From an uncultured Muribaculaceae bacterium (lineage in GTDB: Bacteria > Bacteroidota > Bacteroidia > Bacteroidales > Muribaculaceae): a DNA stretch of 24,235 nt. The translations under genes were made by a program, and so were the position numbers. Location of the stretch: NCBI GenBank assembly GCA_910577465.1, contig CAJTMM010000034.1:1-24235 (forward strand). Direction: 5' to 3'. Positions 1 to 6,794 of the stretch are shown in pieces. Under the pieces are notes generated by a model, which was given only the letters and a program-made list of their open reading frames with translations, did not search any database and had not been told where the DNA came from. The stretch's first letter is position 1, and each line of letters starts with the position of its first letter.

Positions 1-789
1 GGATATGAGCGGAAACGCCGCCATTACATGTATGCCTGCCACAAACAGCGGCAAATCAAGGCTAAACAGTGGATTGATGGCTGCAAGTGTGCGTTCCCAT
101 CCCTGTGGATGCGGTATGATGATGATGCGTTTTATGTCATTGTCACGGCAATAATCGCGGACTTCGGATATGTCGGTTATAGGCAGGTCGGTTCCGCTGA
201 TGCAATAGCGTGATTTGTTTTCCGAGTCAATCAGCCCCACAATTTTTATTCCCGTGACCGGAGACATGGATTGCAATTGGCGGGGGAAAAGTTGCGGAAT
301 TGAGCTGTAACCGACTATGAGTGTATTGAAAAATATCTCACCACGGACAATCTTGTCTGTGGTATGCCAAGTGATAATCAGTCGAGGTATGTACACTACG
401 AAGAATAGAAGTGCTAACAGAATCACTATTATGCTATAGTCCTGAGCACGGTCGTGTGTAAGGTCATTGACCAGGATTACGAGGAATGTGAATAGTGATC
501 CGATGAATGCCGTACATAGTGTGGTGGACATTTCCTGTACTCTCGACTTTACAAATACCGTGCTGTAATATCCGGACAGGTAATATATGCCCATCATGCA
601 TACGGGAAAGAGTATCTGTCCGGCAAGCACTGCGGGAGATGCGAGAAAACTCATCAATGAGCCGAAACCAAGGTGTGCCGACGGAAGAAGCAGATATCGT
701 ATGATATTGAAAAGCAGGAAGGCTATATTTGTGGAAATATAGTCGGTGAGAATATAGATGGTCCGTTGGCGGCGTTCGCTAATCATCAT
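1..789 (-). CDS. Polyprenyl glycosylphosphotransferase (exopolysaccharide initiating sugar transferase), N-terminal 263 residues
   Basis: The reading frame is open from the ATG at 789 to the left edge, so only the N-terminal 263 residues are present. The protein starts MMISERRQRT and shows about four hydrophobic segments (roughly residues 10-35, 45-75, 88-110 and 120-140). A soluble Rossmann-like region follows, with VGYSSIP and then VGLID near residues 170-195, matching the CoA-binding-like domain that sits between the membrane bundle and the catalytic domain in WbaP/WcaJ-type enzymes. These proteins transfer a sugar-phosphate from a UDP-sugar to undecaprenyl phosphate at the inner membrane and start capsule or exopolysaccharide repeat synthesis. 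The catalytic bacterial sugar transferase domain would lie outside the window, so the enzyme class is inferred from the N-terminal half only. The start overlaps the upstream sua5 stop as ATGA (789-786), which implies translational coupling. Confidence 0.8.
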   Translation of the reverse strand, partial: MMISERRQRTIYILTDYISTNIAFLLFNIIRYLLLPSAHLGFGSLMSFLASPAVLAGQILFPVCMMGIYYLSGYYSTVFVKSRVQEMSTTLCTAFIGSLFTFLVILVNDLTHDRAQDYSIIVILLALLFFVVYIPRLIITWHTTDKIVRGEIFFNTLIVGYSSIPQLFPRQLQSMSPVTGIKIVGLIDSENKSRYCISGTDLPITDISEVRDYCRDNDIKRIIIIPHPQGWERTLAAINPLFSLDLPLFVAGIHVMAAFPLIS

Positions 790-1355
790 TTACGGAGTAT
801 TATGAATGACGAATCGTCGGAAATCTTGATTACGGACGAAGGTGTGTGGGGTGTGCGGTCGTCGCGTCGGTACGATACCACATAATCCACAGCATTGATA
901 ATCTCAGGGGATATCTGATGAAAGAATGCCGGGGTCGGTTGACCGCTGATGTTTGCCGATGTTGAGACTATGGGTCGCCGCAACGCCCTGCACAATTGAC
1001 GGCTGAAGCGCTCGGCAGTTATGCGTATGCCGGCACTGCCATCGGGTGCAAGTAGCTCAGGAGCCAAGCCCATGGGATGGTCATAGACTACGGTCATTGG
1101 TGAGACGGCTGTCTCCACCAGTTCAAGTGCCACTTCGGGAGGATTATCCACATAACGGCACAGCATACGGGTGTCTGATACCAACGTGATAAGTGCTTTA
1201 GCTTCGGCACGTTGTTTGAGTTGGAACACTTTCTTTACTGCCACCGATGATGTGGCGTCGCAACCTATCCCCCAGACTGTGTCGGTGGGATAAAGTATTA
1301 TACCAGAGCGTTTCATGCATTGTACGGCAGCATCAATATCGGCGTTGAACTCCAT
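786..1355 (-). CDS. Threonylcarbamoyl-AMP synthase (Sua5/YwlC/YrdC family)
   Basis: This 189-residue protein makes threonylcarbamoyl-AMP from threonine, bicarbonate and ATP, the first step of the t6A37 modification of ANN-decoding tRNAs in the cytoplasm. The YrdC fold is clear: YPTDTVWGIGCDA at residues 22-34, a Lys/Arg-rich KQRAEAK stretch at 47-53, and STSANISG at 131-138, all nucleotide- and substrate-binding segments of the family. The length fits the short single-domain form without the C-terminal Sua5 domain. The frame stays open upstream to 1478, but I chose the ATG at 1355 because MEFNADID matches the usual start of the domain and because a promoter-like element lies at 1392-1423, downstream of the longer start. 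The stop overlaps the next gene, a sugar transferase, as ATGA. The two functions are unrelated, so the pairing is probably only an operon convenience. Confidence 0.93.
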   Translation of the reverse strand: MEFNADIDAAVQCMKRSGIILYPTDTVWGIGCDATSSVAVKKVFQLKQRAEAKALITLVSDTRMLCRYVDNPPEVALELVETAVSPMTVVYDHPMGLAPELLAPDGSAGIRITAERFSRQLCRALRRPIVSTSANISGQPTPAFFHQISPEIINAVDYVVSYRRDDRTPHTPSSVIKISDDSSFIILRK

Positions 1356-1391
1356 AATATCAATAGTTGAGAAAGTGAGGTTCCAATAATG

Positions 1392-1423
1392 CAAAGATAA
1401 GATATTAAAAGCGGGTGTGCAAG
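1392..1423 (-). promoter_or_regulatory. Bacteroidetes-type promoter for sua5
   Basis: Read on the minus strand, CTTG (1423-1420), 20 nt, then TATCTTTG (1399-1392). This matches the TAnnTTTG -7 box exactly and the TTTG -33 box at three of four positions. It lies about 37 nt upstream of the sua5 ATG at 1355. Confidence 0.6.
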
Positions 1424-1506
1424 ATAACCGGAAGCTAAAAAGAACCTTTTTGCAGGTTGCGGCGTTGTAATGATGCAAGTAATAAAGAATAGCTTTTTAG
1501 TCATAA

Positions 1507-1552
1507 GCCCCGCATAAGCTCGCGAAGAGTAATGCGGGGTGCCATTTTTTTT
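1507..1552 (+). terminator. Intrinsic terminator-like hairpin on the plus strand, with no known upstream gene
   Basis: The arms CCCCGCAT (1508-1515) and ATGCGGGG (1532-1539) pair perfectly, with a G-T pair extending the base, and eight T residues follow at 1545-1552. Polarity is plus strand, but no plus-strand gene lies upstream within the window, because both neighbours to the left are minus-strand. It may end a small RNA or protect the DUF4301 promoter from read-through. Confidence 0.55.
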
Positions 1553-1581
1553 GCGCATAGATGAAAAAGGTGTGTAAAAAG

Positions 1582-1613
1582 TGTGCGGCGACACGATTTT
1601 TTTGTTAGCTTTG
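1582..1613 (+). promoter_or_regulatory. Bacteroidetes-type promoter for the DUF4301 gene
   Basis: TAGCTTTG at 1606-1613 is a perfect TAnnTTTG -7 box. TGTG at 1582-1585, 20 nt upstream, is a three-of-four match to the -33 box. It lies about 42 nt ahead of the ATG at 1655. Confidence 0.6.
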
Positions 1614-1654
1614 GGCATAAATAAAATGTTAACCTAAAATTCTAAGTCAATATT

Positions 1655-3178
1655 ATGCTACGTGAAGAAGATCTCGCTTTGCTCCAGTCCAAGGGCATAA
1701 GTGAACAGCAGGTAGAGGAGCAACTGAAACGTTTCGCTACCGGATTCCCATATTTGAAGATAATGGATGCGGCACGTCCCGGTCAGGGTATAACGGTGCT
1801 TACTCCGGAAGAGGAGCAGGCTGCTGTGGAACGTTGGCAACGCTATCTCGCCGATGGGGGTGAGGTGTGCAAGTTTGTGCCGGCATCAGGAGCTGCATCG
1901 CGCATGTTCAAGGCATTGTTTGAATTTGTCGATGGCGATGCCGATGTGCCCGCCGAGGGTTCGGATGTTGCCAAGCTCATAGCGGATATCGACAAGATGG
2001 CTTTTATATCCGACCTCAATGAAGCCACACAGCGTATCCATGGCATGACGGTGGCCCAGCTTAAGGCAGCGGGACGATACAAGGATGTGATAGCCGCCAT
2101 AATAAAGCCTGAGGGGCTGAACTATGGTAATTTGCCGAAAGGTCTGCTGAAATTCCATTCTTATCCCGAAGGCAGCCGCACTCCTGTGGAGGAGCAGCTT
2201 GCCGAGGGTGCGCAGACTGCTGCCAATAGCCTTGGCGTTGTTAACCTGCACTTTACGGTGTCGGCAAACCATCGCAAACTTTTCGAAGAGAAAATCAATA
2301 GTGTTATCGATGAAGTGGGTAAGCGTCATGGCGTGAAGTTCAATGTGTCACTTTCCGAGCAGAAACCTTCGACCGATACAATAGCCGCCAATCCCGACAA
2401 TACCCCGTTTATGGAGGATGGCCACCTGCTGTTCCGTCCGGGAGGTCACGGTGCGCTCATAGAGAACCTCAATGATATGGAATCGGCGGTAGTGTTCATC
2501 AAGAATATAGATAATGTAGTACCCGACGCCCGCCGAGATGCCACAATTAAATACAAACAAGTGCTCGGAGGGTATCTCATGGAGCTGCATGACACCGTAG
2601 ATAAATATCTGACCGAGTTGGCTACCGGCAATTACACCCGCGGGCATCTCCAGGATATGGTAGGATTCCTGCATTTCAAACTCGGCATCACCGATCGCCG
2701 TATCGATTCCATGAATGATACCGACCTCGCGATGTATCTGCATGAAAAACTGTCGCGTCCTTTGCGCGTGTGCGGTATGGTGCGTAATGAGGGCGAACCA
2801 GGCGGTGGTCCGTTCATAGCCTATAACCCCGACGGTTCGGCATCGCCTCAGATATTGGAGAGCAACCAGATAGACCCCAATAATGAGGACTACCGCCGTA
2901 TGGTGGCATCTGCCACGCACTTTAATCCGGTGGATCTTGTATGTTACATCAAAGACCGTCACAACGGCAAGTACAATCTGCCCAAGTATGTGGATCCGGC
3001 TACCGGATTCATCTCGTCGAAATCGAGTCACGGCAAGGAGTTGCGTGCTATGGAATTGCCCGGTCTGTGGAACGGAGCTATGAGCGATTGGAACACCGCG
3101 TTCGTGGAGGTTCCCATTGCCACATTTAATCCGGTGAAGACCGTCAACGACCTTTTGCGTCCCGTGCATCAAGGATAA
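1655..3178 (+). CDS. DUF4301 family protein, possibly a divergent UDP-sugar pyrophosphorylase-like nucleotidyltransferase
   Basis: This is a 507-residue cytoplasmic protein with no signal peptide or membrane segment. I recognise it as DUF4301, a family seen mainly in Bacteroidetes with about this length. Its function is not established. Several segments resemble, in order, the motifs of UDPGP-type nucleotidyltransferases: PASGAASRM at 76-84 (compare the GGxGTRxG phosphate loop), KFHSYPEGSRTPVEEQL at 166-182 (compare the substrate-binding K.....G.RT), HFTVSANH at 199-206, and PGGHGALIENL at 262-272 with VFIKNIDN at 280-287 (compare the PGHGD...N.DN segment). I infer a related GT-A-like fold from this order. 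It has its own promoter and a strong terminator (3210-3236), so it is probably monocistronic. The family call is firm; the enzymatic reading is a hypothesis. Confidence 0.85.
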   Translation: MLREEDLALLQSKGISEQQVEEQLKRFATGFPYLKIMDAARPGQGITVLTPEEEQAAVERWQRYLADGGEVCKFVPASGAASRMFKALFEFVDGDADVPAEGSDVAKLIADIDKMAFISDLNEATQRIHGMTVAQLKAAGRYKDVIAAIIKPEGLNYGNLPKGLLKFHSYPEGSRTPVEEQLAEGAQTAANSLGVVNLHFTVSANHRKLFEEKINSVIDEVGKRHGVKFNVSLSEQKPSTDTIAANPDNTPFMEDGHLLFRPGGHGALIENLNDMESAVVFIKNIDNVVPDARRDATIKYKQVLGGYLMELHDTVDKYLTELATGNYTRGHLQDMVGFLHFKLGITDRRIDSMNDTDLAMYLHEKLSRPLRVCGMVRNEGEPGGGPFIAYNPDGSASPQILESNQIDPNNEDYRRMVASATHFNPVDLVCYIKDRHNGKYNLPKYVDPATGFISSKSSHGKELRAMELPGLWNGAMSDWNTAFVEVPIATFNPVKTVNDLLRPVHQG

Positions 3179-3209
3179 CACCTAAAGGTGTATATAAACG
3201 GTATATCTT

Positions 3210-3236
3210 GCGCCCCGCCAAACATAGGCGGGGCGC
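3210..3236 (+). terminator. Rho-independent terminator-like hairpin after the DUF4301 gene
   Basis: A perfect 10-bp GC-rich stem, GCGCCCCGCC (3210-3219) with GGCGGGGCGC (3227-3236), closes a 7-nt loop 31 nt after the stop codon. The downstream T tract is weak, so termination may be partial and allow some read-through into the acetyltransferase gene. Confidence 0.7.
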
Positions 3237-3265
3237 AATGCGTTTAATCTACAAATCAGACGACC

Positions 3266-4327
3266 ATGAGTAGGAAAGAAGATGTGAAACGGATGTGGAT
3301 AGAGTGCTTCGGAGATTCGCCGGAGTATACCGATATGTATTTCGACCGCGTGTACAATGATGCCGATGCCATGATACTTCAGCAGGACGATAAGCCTGTG
3401 AGCAGCTTGTTGCTGCAACGTTATGCCATGCGGTTTCACGGGTCGGATGCAGCCATGGGATATATAGCCGGGGCGGTGACGCGGCGTAATTGCCGGGGAC
3501 GTGGTTTCATGAGCCGTCTGGTTACAGACGCGGTAAGGGAGTCATATCTACGTGGGGATATGCTGTGCGCACTTATGCCTGCTCATGACTGGCTTTATTT
3601 CTTTTTCGACCGTTTCGGATTCAGTACGGTGTTTCTGAGCGATACGCAACGTTTCACCTCATTGCATTCGTTTCCTGTCCAGTCGGCATATTATTCATTG
3701 TCCGATCCGTATGCCCCAGAGATATATGAGGCGTTTGCTGCATTTGAACGCGCACGTGCCGGAGGTGTGTTGCACAGCCGAAGGGATTTCCTGAATGTGC
3801 TCGATGACCTTGCCATGCGTGAAGGCGGCACATTTGTAGCCGTAGGCCGTGCCGATGCTCCGATAGCAGCCATGGCATGGGCTATGGATGCAGGCAGTGT
3901 GGTACAGTTCAATGAACTTCTCGGGGTGGATGAGGATGCCCGCACGGGTGCCATGCGGGAGTTGCGCCGACGTTTTCCGGACCGCGCGTTCCGCTATCTG
4001 GCTCCCGCCACCGATTGCGGTCATCGCCACCTGTATGCACGCGGCATGGGGCGTATAGTGAATGTGCGTGATTGTTTGACCCGGATTGCCGCCGCTGATG
4101 GTTCATGGCATTCGGTGATAAGGATCTCCGACCCGATATTGCCGGAAAACAATCATGTGTATGTGGTGTCGGATGGCGTATGCCGAATTAATGACAGTTA
4201 TCGCGGACATTTGGATTTCGATGTCCCCATACATGTGTTTACACGCATAGTGTTCAGCTCTGAATCCATAGCCGATATACTTGTATTTCCATCGCAACGC
4301 ACACACATGAGTCTCATGCTCCACTGA
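3266..4327 (+). CDS. GNAT family N-acetyltransferase
   Basis: This 353-residue cytoplasmic protein carries an N-terminal GNAT domain that transfers an acyl group from acyl-CoA to an unidentified amine. The acetyl-CoA binding segment is visible at residues 65-84: GYIAGAVT followed by the pyrophosphate-binding RRNCRGRGFMSRL (R/Q-x-x-G-x-G/A). A typical YFFFDRFGF helix-strand follows at 111-119. The protein is about twice the size of a single GNAT domain; the C-terminal half has no motif I recognise and may be a second, degenerate GNAT-like domain as in Eis-type two-domain enzymes. The start ATG at 3266 is the first in frame after the upstream hairpin. No separate promoter was seen, so it may be transcribed by read-through from the DUF4301 gene. 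The substrate is unknown. Confidence 0.85.
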   Translation: MSRKEDVKRMWIECFGDSPEYTDMYFDRVYNDADAMILQQDDKPVSSLLLQRYAMRFHGSDAAMGYIAGAVTRRNCRGRGFMSRLVTDAVRESYLRGDMLCALMPAHDWLYFFFDRFGFSTVFLSDTQRFTSLHSFPVQSAYYSLSDPYAPEIYEAFAAFERARAGGVLHSRRDFLNVLDDLAMREGGTFVAVGRADAPIAAMAWAMDAGSVVQFNELLGVDEDARTGAMRELRRRFPDRAFRYLAPATDCGHRHLYARGMGRIVNVRDCLTRIAAADGSWHSVIRISDPILPENNHVYVVSDGVCRINDSYRGHLDFDVPIHVFTRIVFSSESIADILVFPSQRTHMSLMLH

Positions 4328-4386
4328 TGAGGGAGGATGGCTGACGTATTGATGTCAGGTTCCGGTGAATCGGGGCTTGGCATTTT

Positions 4387-4416
4387 TTTGTGGTAAAAAA
4401 GGTTTTGCTAACTTTG
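4387..4416 (+). promoter_or_regulatory. Bacteroidetes-type promoter for the transglutaminase-like gene
   Basis: TTTG at 4387-4390, 18 nt, then TAACTTTG at 4409-4416. Both boxes match the consensus exactly. It lies 30 nt upstream of the ATG at 4447. Confidence 0.75.
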
Positions 4417-4446
4417 TGCGTATTAAAATATTAAATATAGGATGAT

Positions 4447-5940
4447 ATGGGTTTTAGACTGATTCTGTTGATGGTGTGTTTTGCTGTTTGTACCGGAGTT
4501 TCGGCTCAGGATTTCAGTAAGGAAGCCGAGTCGTTTCGCAAGCAACGTGAGAGTATGGCTAAGCAGTATGAAAGTTTCAAGGCAAAGACTCAAACGGAAT
4601 TTGAGTCGCATAGACAGGAGTGTAACAAGCGATATGCGGAGTTTTTGCGTGACGCGTGGCAATCTTACGAGGGAAAGACGCCTATCCCACGTCCAAAGGA
4701 TGACCGCCCCATTCCACCATTACCATTTGATGGTGGTGTAAAACATATACCCGTGGTAACGGTGCCTATCGATGTGAAGCCGGTGGTGGTTGACCCGCAG
4801 CCCAAGCCGGTAGAACCTATACGGGAGGTGCCTTCTCCGGACGATGATTATTTCAGTGTGGATTTTTATGGAGTGACGTGTAGGGTCCGGTTGCCGGAAT
4901 CGGCACGTATCGCCATCAACCGATGCTCCAACAAGGTTATCGCCGAAGCGTGGGAGTCGCTTAACCATGAGGGGATGAACAATACGATACGGGACTGTCT
5001 TGAAACACGGATGCGTTATAACCTATGTGATTGGGCATATTTGGAATTCCTTGATGAATTGTGTAAGAAATTTTGTCCGACTACGGATGGGGCTACGTTG
5101 CTGATGGCATATCTGTACAGTCAGTCAGGTTACCAAATGCGTCTTGGCATGGATAACGGCAGGTTGATAATGCTATATGGCAGCCGGCATAAGATTTTCG
5201 ATAAGGTCTATTACTCATTGGGAGGTACTGATTTCTATCCATACGGCACGCCCTCGCGTACCATAAATATCTGCAATATGGCGTTTGACGGGGAGAAACC
5301 TATGTCCTTGCTTATTACCCAAAAGCAGAAACTGGGTGCGGACCTTTCATCGGAGCGAAGGATAGAATCGGAGCGATATCCGGATATGTCGGCAATTTCG
5401 CAGGTGCCGAAAAATCTGATAGCTTTTTTCAACGGTTATCCTACCTCCTCGATCGGTGGCAATGTTTTGACACGGTGGGCTATGTATGCCAATACTCCTA
5501 TGGCGGAAGTTACGATGGAGCTCCTATATCCGTCGTTGGTGAAGAGTATCGAAGGATGTTCGGAGGAGACAGCCGCCAATAAGTTGCTCAACTGGGTGCA
5601 GACCGGACTTGAATATGAGTATGATGATAAGGTATGGGGGCATGACCGCGCGTTTTTTGCCGAGGAGAGCCTTTATTATCCTTATAGTGACTGTGAGGAC
5701 AGGTCTATTCTGTTCTCACGACTGGTGCGTGACCTTCTCGGACTGGATGTGGCGTTGGTGTATTATCCGGGGCATCTTGCCACGGCGGTTTGTTTTAAAA
5801 ATGATGTGACAGGCGACGCAATGATGATAGGCGGCCGGAGGTTTGTGGTCTGTGATCCTACTTATATCGGTGCGCCTGTGGGAGCGCAGATGCCAAATCT
5901 TCAGCATGAGAAGGCTCAGGCTATAGTTTTGGAGCGCTGA
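4447..5940 (+). CDS. Secreted transglutaminase-like protein with coiled-coil and proline-rich linker
   Basis: A 497-residue exported protein. A signal peptide covers residues 1-20, with probable cleavage at VSA-QD. A charged helical stretch (22-72, rich in K, E, Q and S) looks like a coiled coil, and a Pro/Val-rich linker (78-132) follows. The C-terminal part carries what looks like a papain-like transglutaminase-core triad: Cys416 in SDCEDRS, His443 in YPGHLAT and Asp470 in VCDPTY, each in the usual local context (DCED, GHxAxAV, DPTY). Such domains act as amide hydrolases, peptidases or crosslinking enzymes. Here the likely location is the periplasm or cell surface. The middle region (135-370) is not recognised; it contains several Cys residues. 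It is a single-gene unit with a strong promoter (4387-4416) and a bidirectional hairpin after it (5978-6004). Substrate and exact activity are unknown. Confidence 0.75.
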   Translation: MGFRLILLMVCFAVCTGVSAQDFSKEAESFRKQRESMAKQYESFKAKTQTEFESHRQECNKRYAEFLRDAWQSYEGKTPIPRPKDDRPIPPLPFDGGVKHIPVVTVPIDVKPVVVDPQPKPVEPIREVPSPDDDYFSVDFYGVTCRVRLPESARIAINRCSNKVIAEAWESLNHEGMNNTIRDCLETRMRYNLCDWAYLEFLDELCKKFCPTTDGATLLMAYLYSQSGYQMRLGMDNGRLIMLYGSRHKIFDKVYYSLGGTDFYPYGTPSRTINICNMAFDGEKPMSLLITQKQKLGADLSSERRIESERYPDMSAISQVPKNLIAFFNGYPTSSIGGNVLTRWAMYANTPMAEVTMELLYPSLVKSIEGCSEETAANKLLNWVQTGLEYEYDDKVWGHDRAFFAEESLYYPYSDCEDRSILFSRLVRDLLGLDVALVYYPGHLATAVCFKNDVTGDAMMIGGRRFVVCDPTYIGAPVGAQMPNLQHEKAQAIVLER

Positions 5941-5977
5941 TACATTGTTGGAGCTATTGTACAGATTGAAAATGAAA

Positions 5978-6004
5978 GGGCGGCGAGCCTGATGCTTGCC
6001 GCCC
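5978..6004. terminator. Bidirectional terminator between convergent genes
   Basis: GGGCGGCGAGC (5978-5988) pairs with GCTTGCCGCCC (5994-6004), 11 bp with one G-T pair and a 5-nt loop. It lies between the plus-strand transglutaminase-like gene and the minus-strand Spy-like gene. The minus-strand tail (TTTCATTTTC) is richer in T than the plus-strand tail. Confidence 0.7.
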
Positions 6005-6061
6005 TTATTGAGGGAGAAGAAAATGAATTAAGCTGTTTCGGTTTCCAATATTCAAAAATCA

Positions 6062-6583
6062 TTATTTATTGTCTTTGGCTTGCTTGGCGGAGCAATTATT
6101 GCCTTTGCAATCTTTGCCGGGTTTCATTCCGTGACCCTTGCCGTGTTTCTTGTGTTTGCCATGTTTCATGTCCTGCTTTTGAGGGCGCGGATTCACATAT
6201 TGGTTTTCAAGGAACTGAACATATTGTTCGGGGGTGAGTACGGCTTTAACCTGTTTCAGGTAGTTGGCTCGGATATCTTTGGCTACTTGCATACGCATCT
6301 TGGGGTCGGCTTTGGAAGCATCATCCTTGCTTTGCTTGCGGGCTTCCTTCATCACTTGCTTAGGGCAGGGGATGGCTTTGATGGAAGCCTGTTGCTGCTG
6401 GGTCAGGTTAAGTCCCTCGAAGGGGTTGTATGCTGGTTTGCATTGTTTGTCTTTCTTGCATTGCTTATCTGCCTGGCATTTTTTATCGCATTTTTTCTGA
6501 CAGTCACCTGTGTTCTGAGCCATTGCGGGTACTGAGAAGAGGGTTATGGCAACTATTGCCATGGAGAGGATTTTCTTGTTCAT
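6062..6583 (-). CDS. Small secreted Cys/His/Lys-rich protein with Spy/CpxP-like LTxxQ motifs
   Basis: A 173-residue exported protein with signal peptide 1-22 (VPAMA-QN). The mature N-terminus has five spaced cysteines (28, 32, 36, 42 and 48) among Lys and Gln. The central helical part contains LTQQQ at 60-64 and LTPEQ at 116-120, the pattern of periplasmic Spy/CpxP-type proteins in which LTxxQ motifs mark a small all-helical chaperone or metal sensor. The C-terminal 35 residues are very rich in Lys, His and Gly (HGKHKKHGKGHG around 141-152) with two more cysteines (159 and 164). Metal or nucleic-acid binding is plausible but only inferred. It has no neighbour on its own strand and is therefore probably monocistronic. 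I am confident that it is a real exported protein and moderately confident of the Spy-like fold. Confidence 0.75.
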   Translation of the reverse strand: MNKKILSMAIVAITLFSVPAMAQNTGDCQKKCDKKCQADKQCKKDKQCKPAYNPFEGLNLTQQQQASIKAIPCPKQVMKEARKQSKDDASKADPKMRMQVAKDIRANYLKQVKAVLTPEQYVQFLENQYVNPRPQKQDMKHGKHKKHGKGHGMKPGKDCKGNNCSAKQAKDNK

Positions 6584-6755
6584 AATTGAAATTATTTTGT
6601 TAGTTATGAAATTTACTGCTGTGTTTGTTTCATTTGACTGATATTGCCGCCCGTGGTTTAACCTCCCCGGGATAATTGGCGTTTTTTAACAATAAACCAT
6701 GAGGTTGTGAAAAAATAAAACAGCGGGTTTTGTATGGGATGTTGTGCCGAATGGT

Positions 6756-6763
6756 TATCTTTG
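6756..6763 (+). promoter_or_regulatory. Promoter -7 box for the GH20 gene
   Basis: TATCTTTG matches TAnnTTTG exactly. The nearest TTTG (6729-6732) is 23 nt upstream, longer than usual. Its place only 5 nt before the in-frame ATG at 6768 argues that translation starts at the next ATG, 6795. Confidence 0.6.
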
Positions 6764-6794
6764 AGCATTGAAATTAATTGTCAGACATATAACC

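Noticed and set aside
1313..1618. 101-codon minus-strand frame upstream of sua5
   Set aside because: It overlaps the sua5 start in another frame and crosses the sua5 promoter and a hairpin. The translated sequence is low-complexity with no domain.
2348..3181. Open minus-strand frame of 277 codons
   Set aside because: It lies wholly inside the DUF4301 gene on the other strand, has no recognisable domain, and its translation is rich in His and Ile as expected of an antisense shadow.
4341..4390. Terminator after the acetyltransferase gene
   Set aside because: Only a 5-bp CTGAC/GTCAG stem is seen, well separated from the T run, and that T run is better explained as the -33 region of the next promoter.
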